Notes under the pieces: generated by a model
Told to the model about the DNA's origin: nothing
The model's database searches: none
Seen by the model: the letters and a program-made list of their open reading frames with translations, nothing else
In this document: positions 17,638 through 26,887 of the stretch, in pieces
How the letters are laid out: each line of letters opens with the position of its first letter
Numbering within the stretch: position 1 is the first letter of the stretch
Source of the DNA: Neorhizobium galegae
GTDB taxonomy: Bacteria > Pseudomonadota > Alphaproteobacteria > Rhizobiales > Rhizobiaceae
Length of the DNA: 64,000 nt
Reading direction: 5' to 3'
Assembly (NCBI RefSeq): GCF_017877135.1
Contig: NZ_JAGIPH010000008.1
Span: 1-64,000 of the forward strand
Made by a program: the position numbers and the translations under genes

Positions 17638-18420
17638 TCAGAACCTGTGGATTCTTAGGCCCAAGACCTTTTCCGAGATGATCACGACGGCAAGCGTCAG
17701 AACGATCGACACCGTCGAGACGGCTGCCGCCTCCGGCGTGAAGTTGGTGCGCAGATAATCGTAAAGCTGGATAGGCAGGGTGGCCGTGCCGATATTCTTC
17801 AGCATGAAGGAGATCGTGAAGATATCGAAGGAGATGATGAAGGCGAACAGGCAGCCGCCGATGACGCCGGGCTTGATCAGCGGCAGCATGATCCGGCGAA
17901 AGCGCGTGAACGGACCGGCCCCGAGGCTTCTTGCCGCAAGGCTCCAGGAGGGGTCATAGGATTCCATCGCCGCCGAGACATTGATGAACACGAAAGGCAG
18001 CGTGATCAGCACATGGCCAATGATCATCGCGGCAATCGTTTTCGTGCCGATGCCGATCGAATAGACGAAGAACAGCAGCGATATGGCGGTCAAAACTTCC
18101 GGCAGGAGCAGCGGCAGCAGCATGGCAAGCCGGACGCTTTCCTTCCAGCGACCGGAATGCTGGATATAAAACATCGCCGCCATGGTGCCGATGACGCCCG
18201 AAATGATCGTCGACACGGCAGCCACCCACAGCGATGTCCGGATGGCCCGCATGAAGACGTCATTGTTGAAGAACACGACATACCACCGGAAGGACAGGCC
18301 CTGCGGCGGGAATGTCAGGAATGCGCCGGCATTGAACGACGCGCCGACGACGACGAGGATCGGCAGGAGGAGAAAGGCGTAAATGATCAGGCAGTAGCCC
18401 GTCAGCAGGGGTTTCGACAT
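17638..18420 (-). CDS. Spermidine/putrescine-type ABC transporter permease (PotC-like)
   Basis: Second permease of a polyamine-type importer, 260 aa, about six membrane segments. From the ATG at 18420 the protein begins MSKPLLTGYCLIIYAFLLLP with TM1 at once. The EAA-type loop is about residues 160-182 (SLAARSLGAGPFTRFRRIMLP). The start overlaps the stop of the first permease by one base (TGATG). It closes an operon ordered binding protein, ATPase, permease, permease. Substrate cannot be read; the family also moves opines, thiamine precursors and other small cations or acids. Confidence 0.92.
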   Translation of the reverse strand: MSKPLLTGYCLIIYAFLLLPILVVVGASFNAGAFLTFPPQGLSFRWYVVFFNNDVFMRAIRTSLWVAAVSTIISGVIGTMAAMFYIQHSGRWKESVRLAMLLPLLLPEVLTAISLLFFVYSIGIGTKTIAAMIIGHVLITLPFVFINVSAAMESYDPSWSLAARSLGAGPFTRFRRIMLPLIKPGVIGGCLFAFIISFDIFTISFMLKNIGTATLPIQLYDYLRTNFTPEAAAVSTVSIVLTLAVVIISEKVLGLRIHRF

Positions 18421-19277
18421 CAGTTCGCCTTCCATTTCATGCGCGTGAGGCGGGCAAAGATCAGCACGACGAGCGCGCCCGTCAGCGACAGCAGCAAGGC
18501 CATGGCCGAACCGAACGGCCACTGGAACGTGTCGATGAGGGCATCGACGACGCTGACGGCCATCGTCTTCACCCTGAGGCCGCCAATCAGCGAGGGTGTC
18601 ACATAAGCGCTGAGCGACAGGACGAAAACCAGGATGCAGCCGGCCTGGATGCCAGGCATGGCAAGCGGCAGCACGATGCGCCGGAACGCCGTGACCCGGC
18701 CGGCGCCGAGCGAACGGGCCGCCGCCTCGATGGAGGGATCGATGCCCTGAATGGCGCTCATCAGCGGCAGGATCATGAACGGCAGGAAGACATGGACGAG
18801 CGCAATCACGATGCCCAACGAATTATACATGAGGGCAAGCGGCCGATCGATCAGCCCCATGTTGATCAGCGTGCGGTTGATCATGCCATTGTTGCCGAGA
18901 AGGATCGTCCAGCCATAGCTGCGGATCACGATGCCGACGAGAAGCGGCGACAACACGAGCCCGTAGGCGAGGCCGCGAAACCGCATCTGGCTTCTGGCAA
19001 GCTGCCAGGCCACGGGAAAACCGAGAACGAGGCAGGCAAGCGTCGTGATGGCGCCGATCATCAGCGTATTGCCGACCTGCACCAGATAGAAACTGTCGGA
19101 AAACAGCCGCAGATAATTGCCGGTGGTAAAGCCCGGAGCATAAGGGGAGCCGTTGCCCGGATTGCGGAAACTCATGATGCCGATATTGATATAGGGCAGC
19201 ACCAGAAAGACGCCGAGCAGCACGGCGGCCGGTGCAATCAGCAGGAACGGTTTTGCGGAGCGGGCGCTGATCGTCAT
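18420..19277 (-). CDS. Spermidine/putrescine-type ABC transporter permease (PotB-like)
   Basis: First permease of the importer, 285 aa. TM1 lies at about residues 10-32 (LLIAPAAVLLGVFLVLP). The EAA-type motif EAAARSLGAGRVTAFRRIVLP is at about 186-206. It overlaps the ATPase gene by four bases (ATGA) and the next permease by one base, strong signs of coupled translation. Pairs with the PotC-like protein. Confidence 0.93.
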   Translation of the reverse strand: MTISARSAKPFLLIAPAAVLLGVFLVLPYINIGIMSFRNPGNGSPYAPGFTTGNYLRLFSDSFYLVQVGNTLMIGAITTLACLVLGFPVAWQLARSQMRFRGLAYGLVLSPLLVGIVIRSYGWTILLGNNGMINRTLINMGLIDRPLALMYNSLGIVIALVHVFLPFMILPLMSAIQGIDPSIEAAARSLGAGRVTAFRRIVLPLAMPGIQAGCILVFVLSLSAYVTPSLIGGLRVKTMAVSVVDALIDTFQWPFGSAMALLLSLTGALVVLIFARLTRMKWKAN

Positions 19278-20332
19278 GCGGACGCCCCAAGTGGCCAGAA
19301 GCGGTCACCATCGACCTTGATCGTGACGCGGTCTCCGGCGCTCCAGCGATTGCGGGGAAAGGTCTGCACATTGATCGTCTGGCCATTGTCCAGCGTCAGG
19401 CGATAATCAACCAGGCTTCCCGAATAATAGCTGGCAGAGACGGTGGCCTGCGTGCCGTCAGTGCCCGGGCCGGCAAGCTCGACGGCTTCGGGACGCAGGG
19501 CAAGCGTGACGGTTCCGCTCGCAGCCGCCGGGATGCCGCGAACCGCAAACTGACCGAGAACCGTTTCGACTGCCATGCGATCGTCGGCAGCGGCGGAGAC
19601 GACCCGGCCCTCCAGAATGTTGACCTGGCCAACGAACTGCGCCACCTCGCGGGTGACGGGACGTTCATAGATATCCGCCGGCGCGCCGTGCTGGGCAATG
19701 CGCCCGCCGAACATCACGACAACCCGGTCGGACATGGTCATGGCCTCGGCCTGATCATGCGTCACGTAGACGGTGGTAATGCCGACGCGCTTTTGCAGGT
19801 CGCGGATGAACACGCGCATTTCCTCGCGCAGCTTGGCATCGAGATTGGCAAGCGGCTCGTCGAGAAGCAGGATACGCGGCTCGATCACCAGCGCGCGGGC
19901 AAGCGCCACGCGCTGTTGTTGACCACCGGAAAGCTGGCGCGGGTAGCGGTCCGCGTAACCCGACAGCTGCACCATCTCGAGGACGCGGGCCGTGCGCGTG
20001 GCAATGTCGGATCGGGAGACGCGTCGCATTTCCAGGCCGAAGGCCAGGTTTTGCGCCACGGTCATATGGGGAAACAGCGCATAGTTCTGGAACACCATGC
20101 CGATGTCGCGCTTTTCGGCGGGCACGTTGACCACATCCTGACCGTCGAAGCGGATGGCTCCGGCCGTTGCCTCCTCAAAGCCGGCAATCATCTTCAGCGT
20201 CGTCGTCTTGCCGCAACCGGAGGGGCCGAGCAGGGAGATGAACTCGCCATCGGCAATTTTGACGGAAATTCCGTTGACCGCCAGAGAGCTTCCATAGTCC
20301 TTGGTCAGCCCTTCAATGCTCACCTCTGTCAT
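19274..20332 (-). CDS. Spermidine/putrescine-type ABC transporter ATPase (PotA-like)
   Basis: Importer ATPase, 352 aa. Walker A GPSGCGKTT is near residues 37-45, the signature LSGGQQQR near 135 and Walker B ILLLDEP near 156. The switch His is in YVTHDQAEAMTMSD. The C-terminal TOBE_2 domain (about 270-350) contains ALRPEAVEL. The gene lies 107 bases after the binding-protein gene, with a strong stem-loop between them that probably lowers ATPase expression relative to the binding protein. Confidence 0.94.
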   Translation of the reverse strand: MTEVSIEGLTKDYGSSLAVNGISVKIADGEFISLLGPSGCGKTTTLKMIAGFEEATAGAIRFDGQDVVNVPAEKRDIGMVFQNYALFPHMTVAQNLAFGLEMRRVSRSDIATRTARVLEMVQLSGYADRYPRQLSGGQQQRVALARALVIEPRILLLDEPLANLDAKLREEMRVFIRDLQKRVGITTVYVTHDQAEAMTMSDRVVVMFGGRIAQHGAPADIYERPVTREVAQFVGQVNILEGRVVSAAADDRMAVETVLGQFAVRGIPAAASGTVTLALRPEAVELAGPGTDGTQATVSASYYSGSLVDYRLTLDNGQTINVQTFPRNRWSAGDRVTIKVDGDRFWPLGASA

Positions 20333-20387
20333 GATCGATCTTCCAAATTCTGCCCGCGATGGTGTTGCGCGTGCCTATGCCGGGATG

Positions 20388-20411
20388 TCGGGCCGCTGCT
20401 GCGCGGCCCGA
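20388..20411 (-). other. Stem-loop between binding-protein and ATPase genes
   Basis: TCGGGCCGC (20388-20396) and GCGGCCCGA (20403-20411) form a perfect 9-bp stem with a six-base loop, 28 bases after the stop of the binding-protein gene. Without a U-run it is better read as an mRNA-stabilising or attenuating hairpin, a known way to keep binding protein in excess of membrane components. Confidence 0.55.
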
Positions 20412-20439
20412 CCAGGGTGGTTCCGGTTAACGCCGGCGA

Positions 20440-21477
20440 TCAGCGCATGACCTTTGCCCAGGTCTCGGCAAAGGCCGCCTGCTTCTCGTTCATGAAGTTC
20501 CAGTCCCAGGTTAGAACCTTGTCCATCATAGCGCCGGAAATCGGCACGTCCTTCTTCAGCTCCTCGGGCACGATCACCTTGGAATTGGTGGGCGACACGA
20601 AGAACTGCTTCATCAGCGGCAGCTGGCCTTCGGGAGACAAGAGGAAGTTGGCATATTCATAAGCCAGTTCCTTTTCCGGCCCGTTGGCCAGGATGTTCAG
20701 CGTCTGGTCGAACATGATCAGACCTTCTTCCGGCACCACGACATCGATCGGCAGGCCTTGCGCGCGAAGGCGTGCGACTTCGCCGAAATCGAAGGGAGCC
20801 ACGACAAATTCGCCAGACGCAATGCCGGTCGACAGGTTGAAATCGGCCTGGATGACGGGACCGAGCTTCTCAAGCGCCTTGAAGCCGGCATCGATATCGT
20901 ACTGGTCCTTGCCGAAGATCTTGGACGCAAGCATCAGTTCCATTTTGCCGGCCGTGTTGGCAAAGTTGTAAAGACCGATGCGTCCCTTGAATTCCGGATT
21001 GTCCCAAAGATCCTTCCAGCTTTTCGGTGGCGTCTTCACCATGTCGGTGCGGTAGGCGAGCCCGATGGGCGACACCATGGCGACCGCGCCCCAACCATCG
21101 GTCTTCTTGGCCAGCGGATAGAGATCATTGTAGTTCGACAGTTTGGTCAGGTCGAGCTTCTCGAAAAACCCTTCCTTGCGAAGGCTTGACGCAAAAGCCT
21201 CGTTGGTCATCAGGATGGAATAGGGCGGGTTCTTGACGCCTGCCGCGCGCAGATTGGCGCTCCACACGCGGCCATTGCCGGCGTCCAGCGTAACGGCCGC
21301 ACCGCTCTTGGCGGTGAAGGCCGGCGCAAGCGTCGTGCGCCAGAATTGCTCCCACGCGCCGCCAAGTGTCGGCACAACAAGCGTCTTGCCTTCGGCACGG
21401 GTGGGCATGCCCATCAGGCCGGCAGCGGCAAAGCCGCCCATTCCGGCAAGAACATGCCGTCTGTTCATGGTCATCAT
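20440..21477 (-). CDS. Polyamine-type ABC transporter substrate-binding protein (SBP family 8)
   Basis: Periplasmic binding protein of 345 aa with a signal MNRRHVLAGMGGFAAAGLMG that has a Tat-like RR and cleavage near RAEG. The mature part starts KTLVVPTLGGAWEQFW, typical of PotD/opine/thiamine-like binding proteins, with the WKDLWDNPEFKGRIGL motif at about 148-163. Three clustered Met codons open the gene; AGGGGA precedes the first. It heads the importer operon. The upstream neighbour (2-oxoglutarate oxygenase) is 71 bases away on the same strand and may belong to the same transcript. Confidence 0.92.
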   Translation of the reverse strand: MMTMNRRHVLAGMGGFAAAGLMGMPTRAEGKTLVVPTLGGAWEQFWRTTLAPAFTAKSGAAVTLDAGNGRVWSANLRAAGVKNPPYSILMTNEAFASSLRKEGFFEKLDLTKLSNYNDLYPLAKKTDGWGAVAMVSPIGLAYRTDMVKTPPKSWKDLWDNPEFKGRIGLYNFANTAGKMELMLASKIFGKDQYDIDAGFKALEKLGPVIQADFNLSTGIASGEFVVAPFDFGEVARLRAQGLPIDVVVPEEGLIMFDQTLNILANGPEKELAYEYANFLLSPEGQLPLMKQFFVSPTNSKVIVPEELKKDVPISGAMMDKVLTWDWNFMNEKQAAFAETWAKVMR

Positions 21478-21548
21478 TTCAGTTCCCCTTATCGTTGCGG
21501 TGTCATGGGTCGGTGCAATGGGCGACGGGCGATCTTTCGCTTCCGTCG

Positions 21549-22511
21549 TCAGGATGGCTTGCTGAAGGCCTGGCTGGTCTTCAGCGCGATGTAATCTCCA
21601 TAAGTGATGGGCTCATAGCGCGGTGCGGCCTTGGCCGCGAACGGCGGCAGGCATTCGATCACGGTGTCGCGCGAGGGATTGAGAAAGAACGGGATCGACT
21701 GGCGGCGCGTCGTGCCCTTGAAGGCGCCGGGCGGATTGGCGACCCGGTGCGGTGTCGACACCCACTCGTCATTCGACCAGCGCATGAAGGCATCGGCAAT
21801 ATTGACGACATAGGCGCCTTCGATGTTGGGCGCGTCCAACCATTCGCCGGCGCGGTTGCGCACCTGAAGCCCGCCGGGAGAGGCTTCCGAGCGCAGAATG
21901 GTCATGAAACCATAATCCGTGTGCACGCCGGCGCGCAGCTGGCCGGGAAGCGGGCTCTCGCTCTGTTCGGGATAGTTGATCACCCGCAAGGCAGACAGAT
22001 GGTTTTCAAACGCCGGCTCGAAATAATCCGGCGCAAGCCCGATTGCCTGGCAGAACGCCCGGCGCAGGTGCCGTGACAGCGCTTCCATCTCGGCGAAATA
22101 GGCATGAAAGGCGGCCTGCAGTCCGGGCGGTGTGGAAGGCCATGTGTCGCCGCCGAGCCGGTGACCGAAATTCAGGCTTTCCTTGTAGTCGCCCGGCGTC
22201 TTGATGCCGAGTGTGGCGCTCAGCGCCTCGTCGGCGATCGGCGAAAACGACACGCCCCCTTCAAGCGCCGTGCCGCGACCCTGCTGCTTTTTCCATTCCT
22301 CCGGCTCATCGAAGAAGGCACGGGCGAGGTCATAAAGCTTAGCCGTCACCTCTTTGGACACGCCATGACCGGTGACGAGAAAAAAGCCGGTTTCGCGGCA
22401 TGCCGCCTCGATCGCCTTCACGACGGAATCGCTGCCCTCGGCGCCTGCGATGAAAGGCGCAATATCGATCACGGGGATCGCCTCTGCGGTGGTCGTTGAC
22501 GCTGTCTGCAT
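21549..22511 (-). CDS. 2-oxoglutarate/Fe(II)-dependent oxygenase, isopenicillin N synthase-like
   Basis: Non-haem iron oxygenase of 320 aa. The N-terminal DIOX_N region starts IPVIDIAPFIAG. The jelly-roll core carries the iron ligands HTDYG (His and Asp, about residues 201-203) and His in STPHRVANPP (about 257), then Arg in RRQSIPFFLNP (about 269) for the 2-oxoglutarate carboxylate. Bacterial members hydroxylate or demethylate small acids and secondary metabolites. It lies between the enoyl-CoA hydratase and polyamine-type ABC genes on the same strand. Substrate unknown. Confidence 0.9.
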   Translation of the reverse strand: MQTASTTTAEAIPVIDIAPFIAGAEGSDSVVKAIEAACRETGFFLVTGHGVSKEVTAKLYDLARAFFDEPEEWKKQQGRGTALEGGVSFSPIADEALSATLGIKTPGDYKESLNFGHRLGGDTWPSTPPGLQAAFHAYFAEMEALSRHLRRAFCQAIGLAPDYFEPAFENHLSALRVINYPEQSESPLPGQLRAGVHTDYGFMTILRSEASPGGLQVRNRAGEWLDAPNIEGAYVVNIADAFMRWSNDEWVSTPHRVANPPGAFKGTTRRQSIPFFLNPSRDTVIECLPPFAAKAAPRYEPITYGDYIALKTSQAFSKPS

Positions 22512-22559
22512 GGGTCTGCCCTTTTCGTTCTGTTCTGCCCGTCGCTTCGAAGGGTGGGA

Positions 22560-23381
22560 TCAATCAAGCCCCTTGAAGGGCGCGTCGCGGAATTCGAGAT
22601 ATTCCTTGAGCGACATCTTCTGCAGATTGCGCATCCATTCCTGGCCCTTGGTGCTGACGTGCAGAGCGGCAATGGCGTGGACGTTGTAGTCGAAGGACGT
22701 GTAAAGGCCCGCGGCAACCTGCTGGTTGTTGATGGAGGCCTTGGCGAACTTGATAGCCGGAACCGGCATGCGGGCCAGCTTGCGCGCGAGGTTCTCGGTC
22801 TTTTCCTTCAGCTGGTCTGCCGGCACGATCTTGTTGATCAGATGCATGCGCAGCGCTTCTTCGGCGTCCACCAGATCGCCCGTGTACATCAGCCAGCGCG
22901 TGTCGCGCGTCGAAAGCAGCCACGGCATGAACAGCGCCGGCGGACCGGAGTTATGCCGTACTTCCGGTTCGCCGAACTTCGCATTATCGGCCGCGATCGC
23001 CAGATCGCAGGACATCATCAGTTCCAGCGCACCGGCCAGCGCATAGCCGTTGATGGAGGCGATGACCGGGATCGGCGCCTTCCAGATATTGAGAAGCGCC
23101 TGGGCGTTCTCGGTCATATCCGCCTGCCAGGATTCGATATCGACATCGTAATCGGCGCCCTGGAGATCGTAGCCGGAAGAGAAGGCCCGCCCGGCACCGG
23201 TGATGACGAGGGCATTGACGTCCGGATCGGCGACCGCCATGGCAACGGCCCGGTCGATCTCGCGCACCGTCGTCTTGTTCATGGCGTTGAGTTTATCGGG
23301 GCGATTGAGGGTGATCGTCGCGAACTTGTCCGTGCCGTCCTTCTCGTAGAGGATGGTTTCGAACGGGGCGGTCGTGCTCAT
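22560..23381 (-). CDS. Enoyl-CoA hydratase/isomerase-family protein (crotonase fold)
   Basis: Crotonase-family enzyme of 273 aa. The first oxyanion-hole segment is GRAFSSGYDL (about residues 64-73), the second is INGYALAGALELMMSCDL (about 112-129). Both catalytic glutamates of true hydratases are present, one in GALEL and one in KFGEPEV. The gene overlaps the ferredoxin-oxidoreductase gene by four bases (ATGA). This suggests it acts on the acyl-CoA that enzyme makes. The C-terminal half has a longer and less typical tail. Confidence 0.92.
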   Translation of the reverse strand: MSTTAPFETILYEKDGTDKFATITLNRPDKLNAMNKTTVREIDRAVAMAVADPDVNALVITGAGRAFSSGYDLQGADYDVDIESWQADMTENAQALLNIWKAPIPVIASINGYALAGALELMMSCDLAIAADNAKFGEPEVRHNSGPPALFMPWLLSTRDTRWLMYTGDLVDAEEALRMHLINKIVPADQLKEKTENLARKLARMPVPAIKFAKASINNQQVAAGLYTSFDYNVHAIAALHVSTKGQEWMRNLQKMSLKEYLEFRDAPFKGLD

Positions 23382-26300
23382 ACGGTCTTCCTTCTTGCGG
23401 TCATGTCTGTGGGCGTGTCTGCGGAAATGGCTGGCTTTGCCAGAAGGTCGGCCTTGCTCTTCTCGAACCTTGCGATCGCTGCCATCTTGACCGGGCCGAA
23501 GCCACGGATCTGGTCGGGCAGGCCGGCAAGTGCGGTGGCATGCTCGATCGTGGCCTGCGACAGCGATGCCGCAAGCCCGTCGATCAGGCTAAAATAGTCG
23601 GCCACCAGCCGGCGCTCGGTGCGGCGCTCTTGCGTATAGCCAAAGACATCGAGGGGCGTCCCGCGAAGCACCTTCATCTTTTCGAGCGCGGCAAAGGCCG
23701 GCAAGATCAGCTTGCCTGGAATGGCGATCTTTGCCGGATTGCCGGTGCGCTTGTCGATCCTGCGGGAAAACAGCGGTGGCGCGAGATGGTGCTTCACCGA
23801 AAAATCGCCCTCGAACTGCGCGGCGATCTTGTCCTGAAAGCTCCGGTCACGGTGCAGGCGGGCAACCTCATACTCGTCCTTATAGGCCATGAGCTTGAAG
23901 GCATTGCGCGCCACCGCCTCTGCAAAGGCCTCTCCCCCGTCCAGCTCGGAGGCTGCGGAGCGAGCGGTCTCCACCAGACGGCGGTAACGGCGCGCATAGG
24001 CGGCGCTCTGGTAAGACGTGAGGAAGTCGACCCGCCGTGCGACGATATCCTCAAGGGTTTCCGCCGGCTTTTCCTCCACCGTTCCGACACCGGCCGCCGC
24101 GTTGACGGCATCCGGATCAATCGCGGAGCGGCGGCCCCAGCCGAAAGCCGCCCGGTTCATGGCAACCCCGGTGCCGTTGAGATCAATGGCGGTGAGGATT
24201 GCCTCAAGCGAGATCGGCACCAGGCCGCGCTGAAAGGCGTGGCCAAGCAGGAACATGTTGGCGGCAATCGCATCGCCCATCAGGGCCAGTCCGAGCTTGG
24301 TGGCGGCGACCAGATTGACCGCATCGGGACCGGCAGCCTTGCGCAAGGCGTTGAGCGTCGCTTCCTGGCGAAAATCGAGCGCGGTGTTCTGCACAAACGA
24401 GGCTGTCGGGGCAAAGTGGTTGTCGAGGACAGCCTGCGTGCGGCCCGCCTTGAAGGTCTGAAGCGCGCTTTTTGCCGCAGAAACCACGATGTCGAAGCCC
24501 AGCACCAGATCGCTTTCGCCCGACCCGATGCGGATCGAGGAAATGTGCTGCGGATTTTTGGCGACACGAAGATGGGACACCACCGCGCCGTTCTTCTGCG
24601 CCAGCCCCGTCTGGTCCAGCGTCTGGACCGCAAGGCCGTCGAGATGCGCTGCCATCGACAGGATGGCGCTGACGGTGATGACGCCGGTGCCGCCGATGCC
24701 AGCCAGGAGCATGTTGTAAGGGCGCTCCGAGAGGGTCCGCATCATCGGCAAAGGCAGGTCATCGAACGAGACCTTGGCCGCCTTGGGCGCCGGCTTGCGG
24801 ATCGCCCCGCCTTCGATGGTCACGAAGCTCGGGCAGAACCCCTTGATGCAGGAAAGATCCGTGTTGCAGCTCGACTGGTTGATGCGGCGCTTGCGGCCGA
24901 ACTCGGTTTCCTGCGGCTCGACAGATATGCAGTTCGACACGGCGGAACAATCGCCGCAACCCTCGCAGACCAGCTCGTTGATGAAGGCCCGCTTGTCGGA
25001 GACGGCAAGGGCGCCGCGCTTGCGACGGCGGCGCTTTTCCGCGGCACAGACCTGGTCGTAGATGAGGACGGTGACGCCCTCGATCTCGCGCAGCTGCCGC
25101 TGCACGTCGTCCAGTTCGTCGCGGTGATTGACGCTCACCCCCTTGGGCAGGTTGCCCTGCCAGACTTCCGGGCGTTCGGCGACAACGGCGACACGGGCGG
25201 CACCTTCCGCCAGCATCTGGCCGACAATGCCCGGAACCGTGACCTCGCCATCGTGCTTCTGGCCACCGGTCATCGCCACGGCGTCGTTGTAGAGGATCTT
25301 GTAGGTGGCGTTGACCTTGGCGGCGATCGCCGCGCGGATGGCAAGAACGCCGGAATGGAAATAGGTGCCGTCACCCATGTTGACGAAAATATGCTTTTCG
25401 TCGGTGAACTGCGACAGGCCGATCCAGGCGCCGCCCTCACCGCCCATCTGGGTGAATGTCGAGGTATTACGCTCCTCGAGCCCGACCACCATCATGTGAC
25501 AGCCGATGCCGGTGGAAGCGCGGCTTCCTTCCGGCAGGCGGGTCGAGACACTGTGCGGACAGCCGGAACAGAAATAGGGATCGCGCTTCAGCGCCGGGGT
25601 CTCGATCGCGCTTGACGCAAGGGCGGCTTCGATGTCGCTGGCCCGGGCGGCCAAGCCAGGATCGCGGTCCTCAAGAAGCGACAGGATCGCACCGGCCACC
25701 GATACCGCGTCGATCTCGCCGGCTGCCGGCAGCAGGGGCCGGCCGTTGATGCCGGTCTTGCCGAAGACGCGCGGTCGCTGGTCGGCTGCCATGTTGAACA
25801 GCAGGGATTTGATCTGGTCCTCGATGATCGGCCGCTTTTCCTCGACCACCAGCAATTGCTCCACGCCCGACGCAAACCGCGACAGCCCTTCCGGTTCGAG
25901 GGGCCAGACAAGGCCCACCTTGTAAAGCCGGATGCCGAGCGAGAGCGCCCGCTGCTCATCGATGCCAAGGCTCAAGAGCGCGCCCTTCAGATCAAGCCAG
26001 GACTTGCCCGTGGAGACGATGCCGAGCCGTGCCTTGCCCGCCGGGATGGTCCAGGGCGAGCGATCGATGGCATTGGCGCGTGCAAAGGCATGCACGCCCT
26101 CTATCTTGTTTTCCAGCCGCCGCTCCATGGCATGCGGACCATCCGGCCAGCGCAGCGAAAAGCCGCCCGCTTCCGTCGGGTAAACAATGGTCGAAGCGTC
26201 CGGGTCAAGGGTGACGGTGGCGGTGCATTCCACCACTTCCGTCTGGCACTTGAAACCGATCCAGGCGCCGGAATAGCGGCTCATGGCCCAGCCCAGCAGG

Positions 26301-26887
26301 CCGTAATCGATATATTCGCCGACGCCGGCGGGCGACAGAAGCGGCACCATGGCCGAGATCAGGTTGTGCTCGCTCTGGTGCGGCAGGGTGGAGGACACCG
26401 CGCCGTGGTCATCGCCCACCAGGAGCAGCACGCCGCCCTTGGCATTGGTGCCGACCGCATTGGCGTGGCGGATGACATCCATGGTGCGATCGACGCCCGG
26501 CCCCTTGCCATACCACATGGAAAACACGCCATCGTAACGGGCGCCGGGAAACAGCGAGGTCTGTTGCGTTCCCCAGACGGCGGTGGCGGCCATGTCCTCG
26601 TTGAGGCCCGGCTGGAAGCGAATGTGGTGTTCGGCAAGATAGCGCTTGGCGCGGGCCATTTCCCGGTCGAAGCTTGCCAGCGGCGAACCGCGATAGCCCG
26701 ATACGTAACCGGCCGTGTTCAATCCGCGCGCCAGATCGCGCTGGCGCTGCACCATCGGCAGGCGCACAAGCGCCTGCGTGCCGGAAACGAGAATGGCGCC
26801 ACGCTCGAGCGTGTAGCGGTCATCAAGCCCGGGAACCCGTTCGGACGGCGTGGGATCGGATGCGGGGGCGGCGCGCGTGACAGACAT
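23378..26887 (-). CDS. Fused indolepyruvate ferredoxin oxidoreductase family protein
   Basis: Very large 1169-aa 2-oxoacid:ferredoxin oxidoreductase with subunits fused in one chain. The family decarboxylates aryl or branched 2-oxoacids to acyl-CoA. The N-terminal IorA-like pyrimidine domain covers about 30-420. A TPP-binding half has NMGDGTYFHSG near 520-530 and Cys in FCSGCPHS near 460. A [4Fe-4S] segment, CEGCGDCSAVSNC, is near 660, followed by a gamma-type domain (LLAGIGGTGVITVSAIL, about 735-751) and a C-terminal DUF6537-like region. The ATG at 26887 overlaps the stop of the upstream gene (TAATG). Aerobic rhizobia carry this fused form; physiological substrates are rarely known. Confidence 0.93.
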   Translation of the reverse strand: MSVTRAAPASDPTPSERVPGLDDRYTLERGAILVSGTQALVRLPMVQRQRDLARGLNTAGYVSGYRGSPLASFDREMARAKRYLAEHHIRFQPGLNEDMAATAVWGTQQTSLFPGARYDGVFSMWYGKGPGVDRTMDVIRHANAVGTNAKGGVLLLVGDDHGAVSSTLPHQSEHNLISAMVPLLSPAGVGEYIDYGLLGWAMSRYSGAWIGFKCQTEVVECTATVTLDPDASTIVYPTEAGGFSLRWPDGPHAMERRLENKIEGVHAFARANAIDRSPWTIPAGKARLGIVSTGKSWLDLKGALLSLGIDEQRALSLGIRLYKVGLVWPLEPEGLSRFASGVEQLLVVEEKRPIIEDQIKSLLFNMAADQRPRVFGKTGINGRPLLPAAGEIDAVSVAGAILSLLEDRDPGLAARASDIEAALASSAIETPALKRDPYFCSGCPHSVSTRLPEGSRASTGIGCHMMVVGLEERNTSTFTQMGGEGGAWIGLSQFTDEKHIFVNMGDGTYFHSGVLAIRAAIAAKVNATYKILYNDAVAMTGGQKHDGEVTVPGIVGQMLAEGAARVAVVAERPEVWQGNLPKGVSVNHRDELDDVQRQLREIEGVTVLIYDQVCAAEKRRRRKRGALAVSDKRAFINELVCEGCGDCSAVSNCISVEPQETEFGRKRRINQSSCNTDLSCIKGFCPSFVTIEGGAIRKPAPKAAKVSFDDLPLPMMRTLSERPYNMLLAGIGGTGVITVSAILSMAAHLDGLAVQTLDQTGLAQKNGAVVSHLRVAKNPQHISSIRIGSGESDLVLGFDIVVSAAKSALQTFKAGRTQAVLDNHFAPTASFVQNTALDFRQEATLNALRKAAGPDAVNLVAATKLGLALMGDAIAANMFLLGHAFQRGLVPISLEAILTAIDLNGTGVAMNRAAFGWGRRSAIDPDAVNAAAGVGTVEEKPAETLEDIVARRVDFLTSYQSAAYARRYRRLVETARSAASELDGGEAFAEAVARNAFKLMAYKDEYEVARLHRDRSFQDKIAAQFEGDFSVKHHLAPPLFSRRIDKRTGNPAKIAIPGKLILPAFAALEKMKVLRGTPLDVFGYTQERRTERRLVADYFSLIDGLAASLSQATIEHATALAGLPDQIRGFGPVKMAAIARFEKSKADLLAKPAISADTPTDMTARRKTV

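Noticed and set aside
23540..25615. A 691-codon plus-strand frame antisense to the fused oxidoreductase
   Set aside because: Length comes from codon bias of the real gene. No motif, no ribosome site, and the minus-strand protein has TPP and Fe-S signatures.
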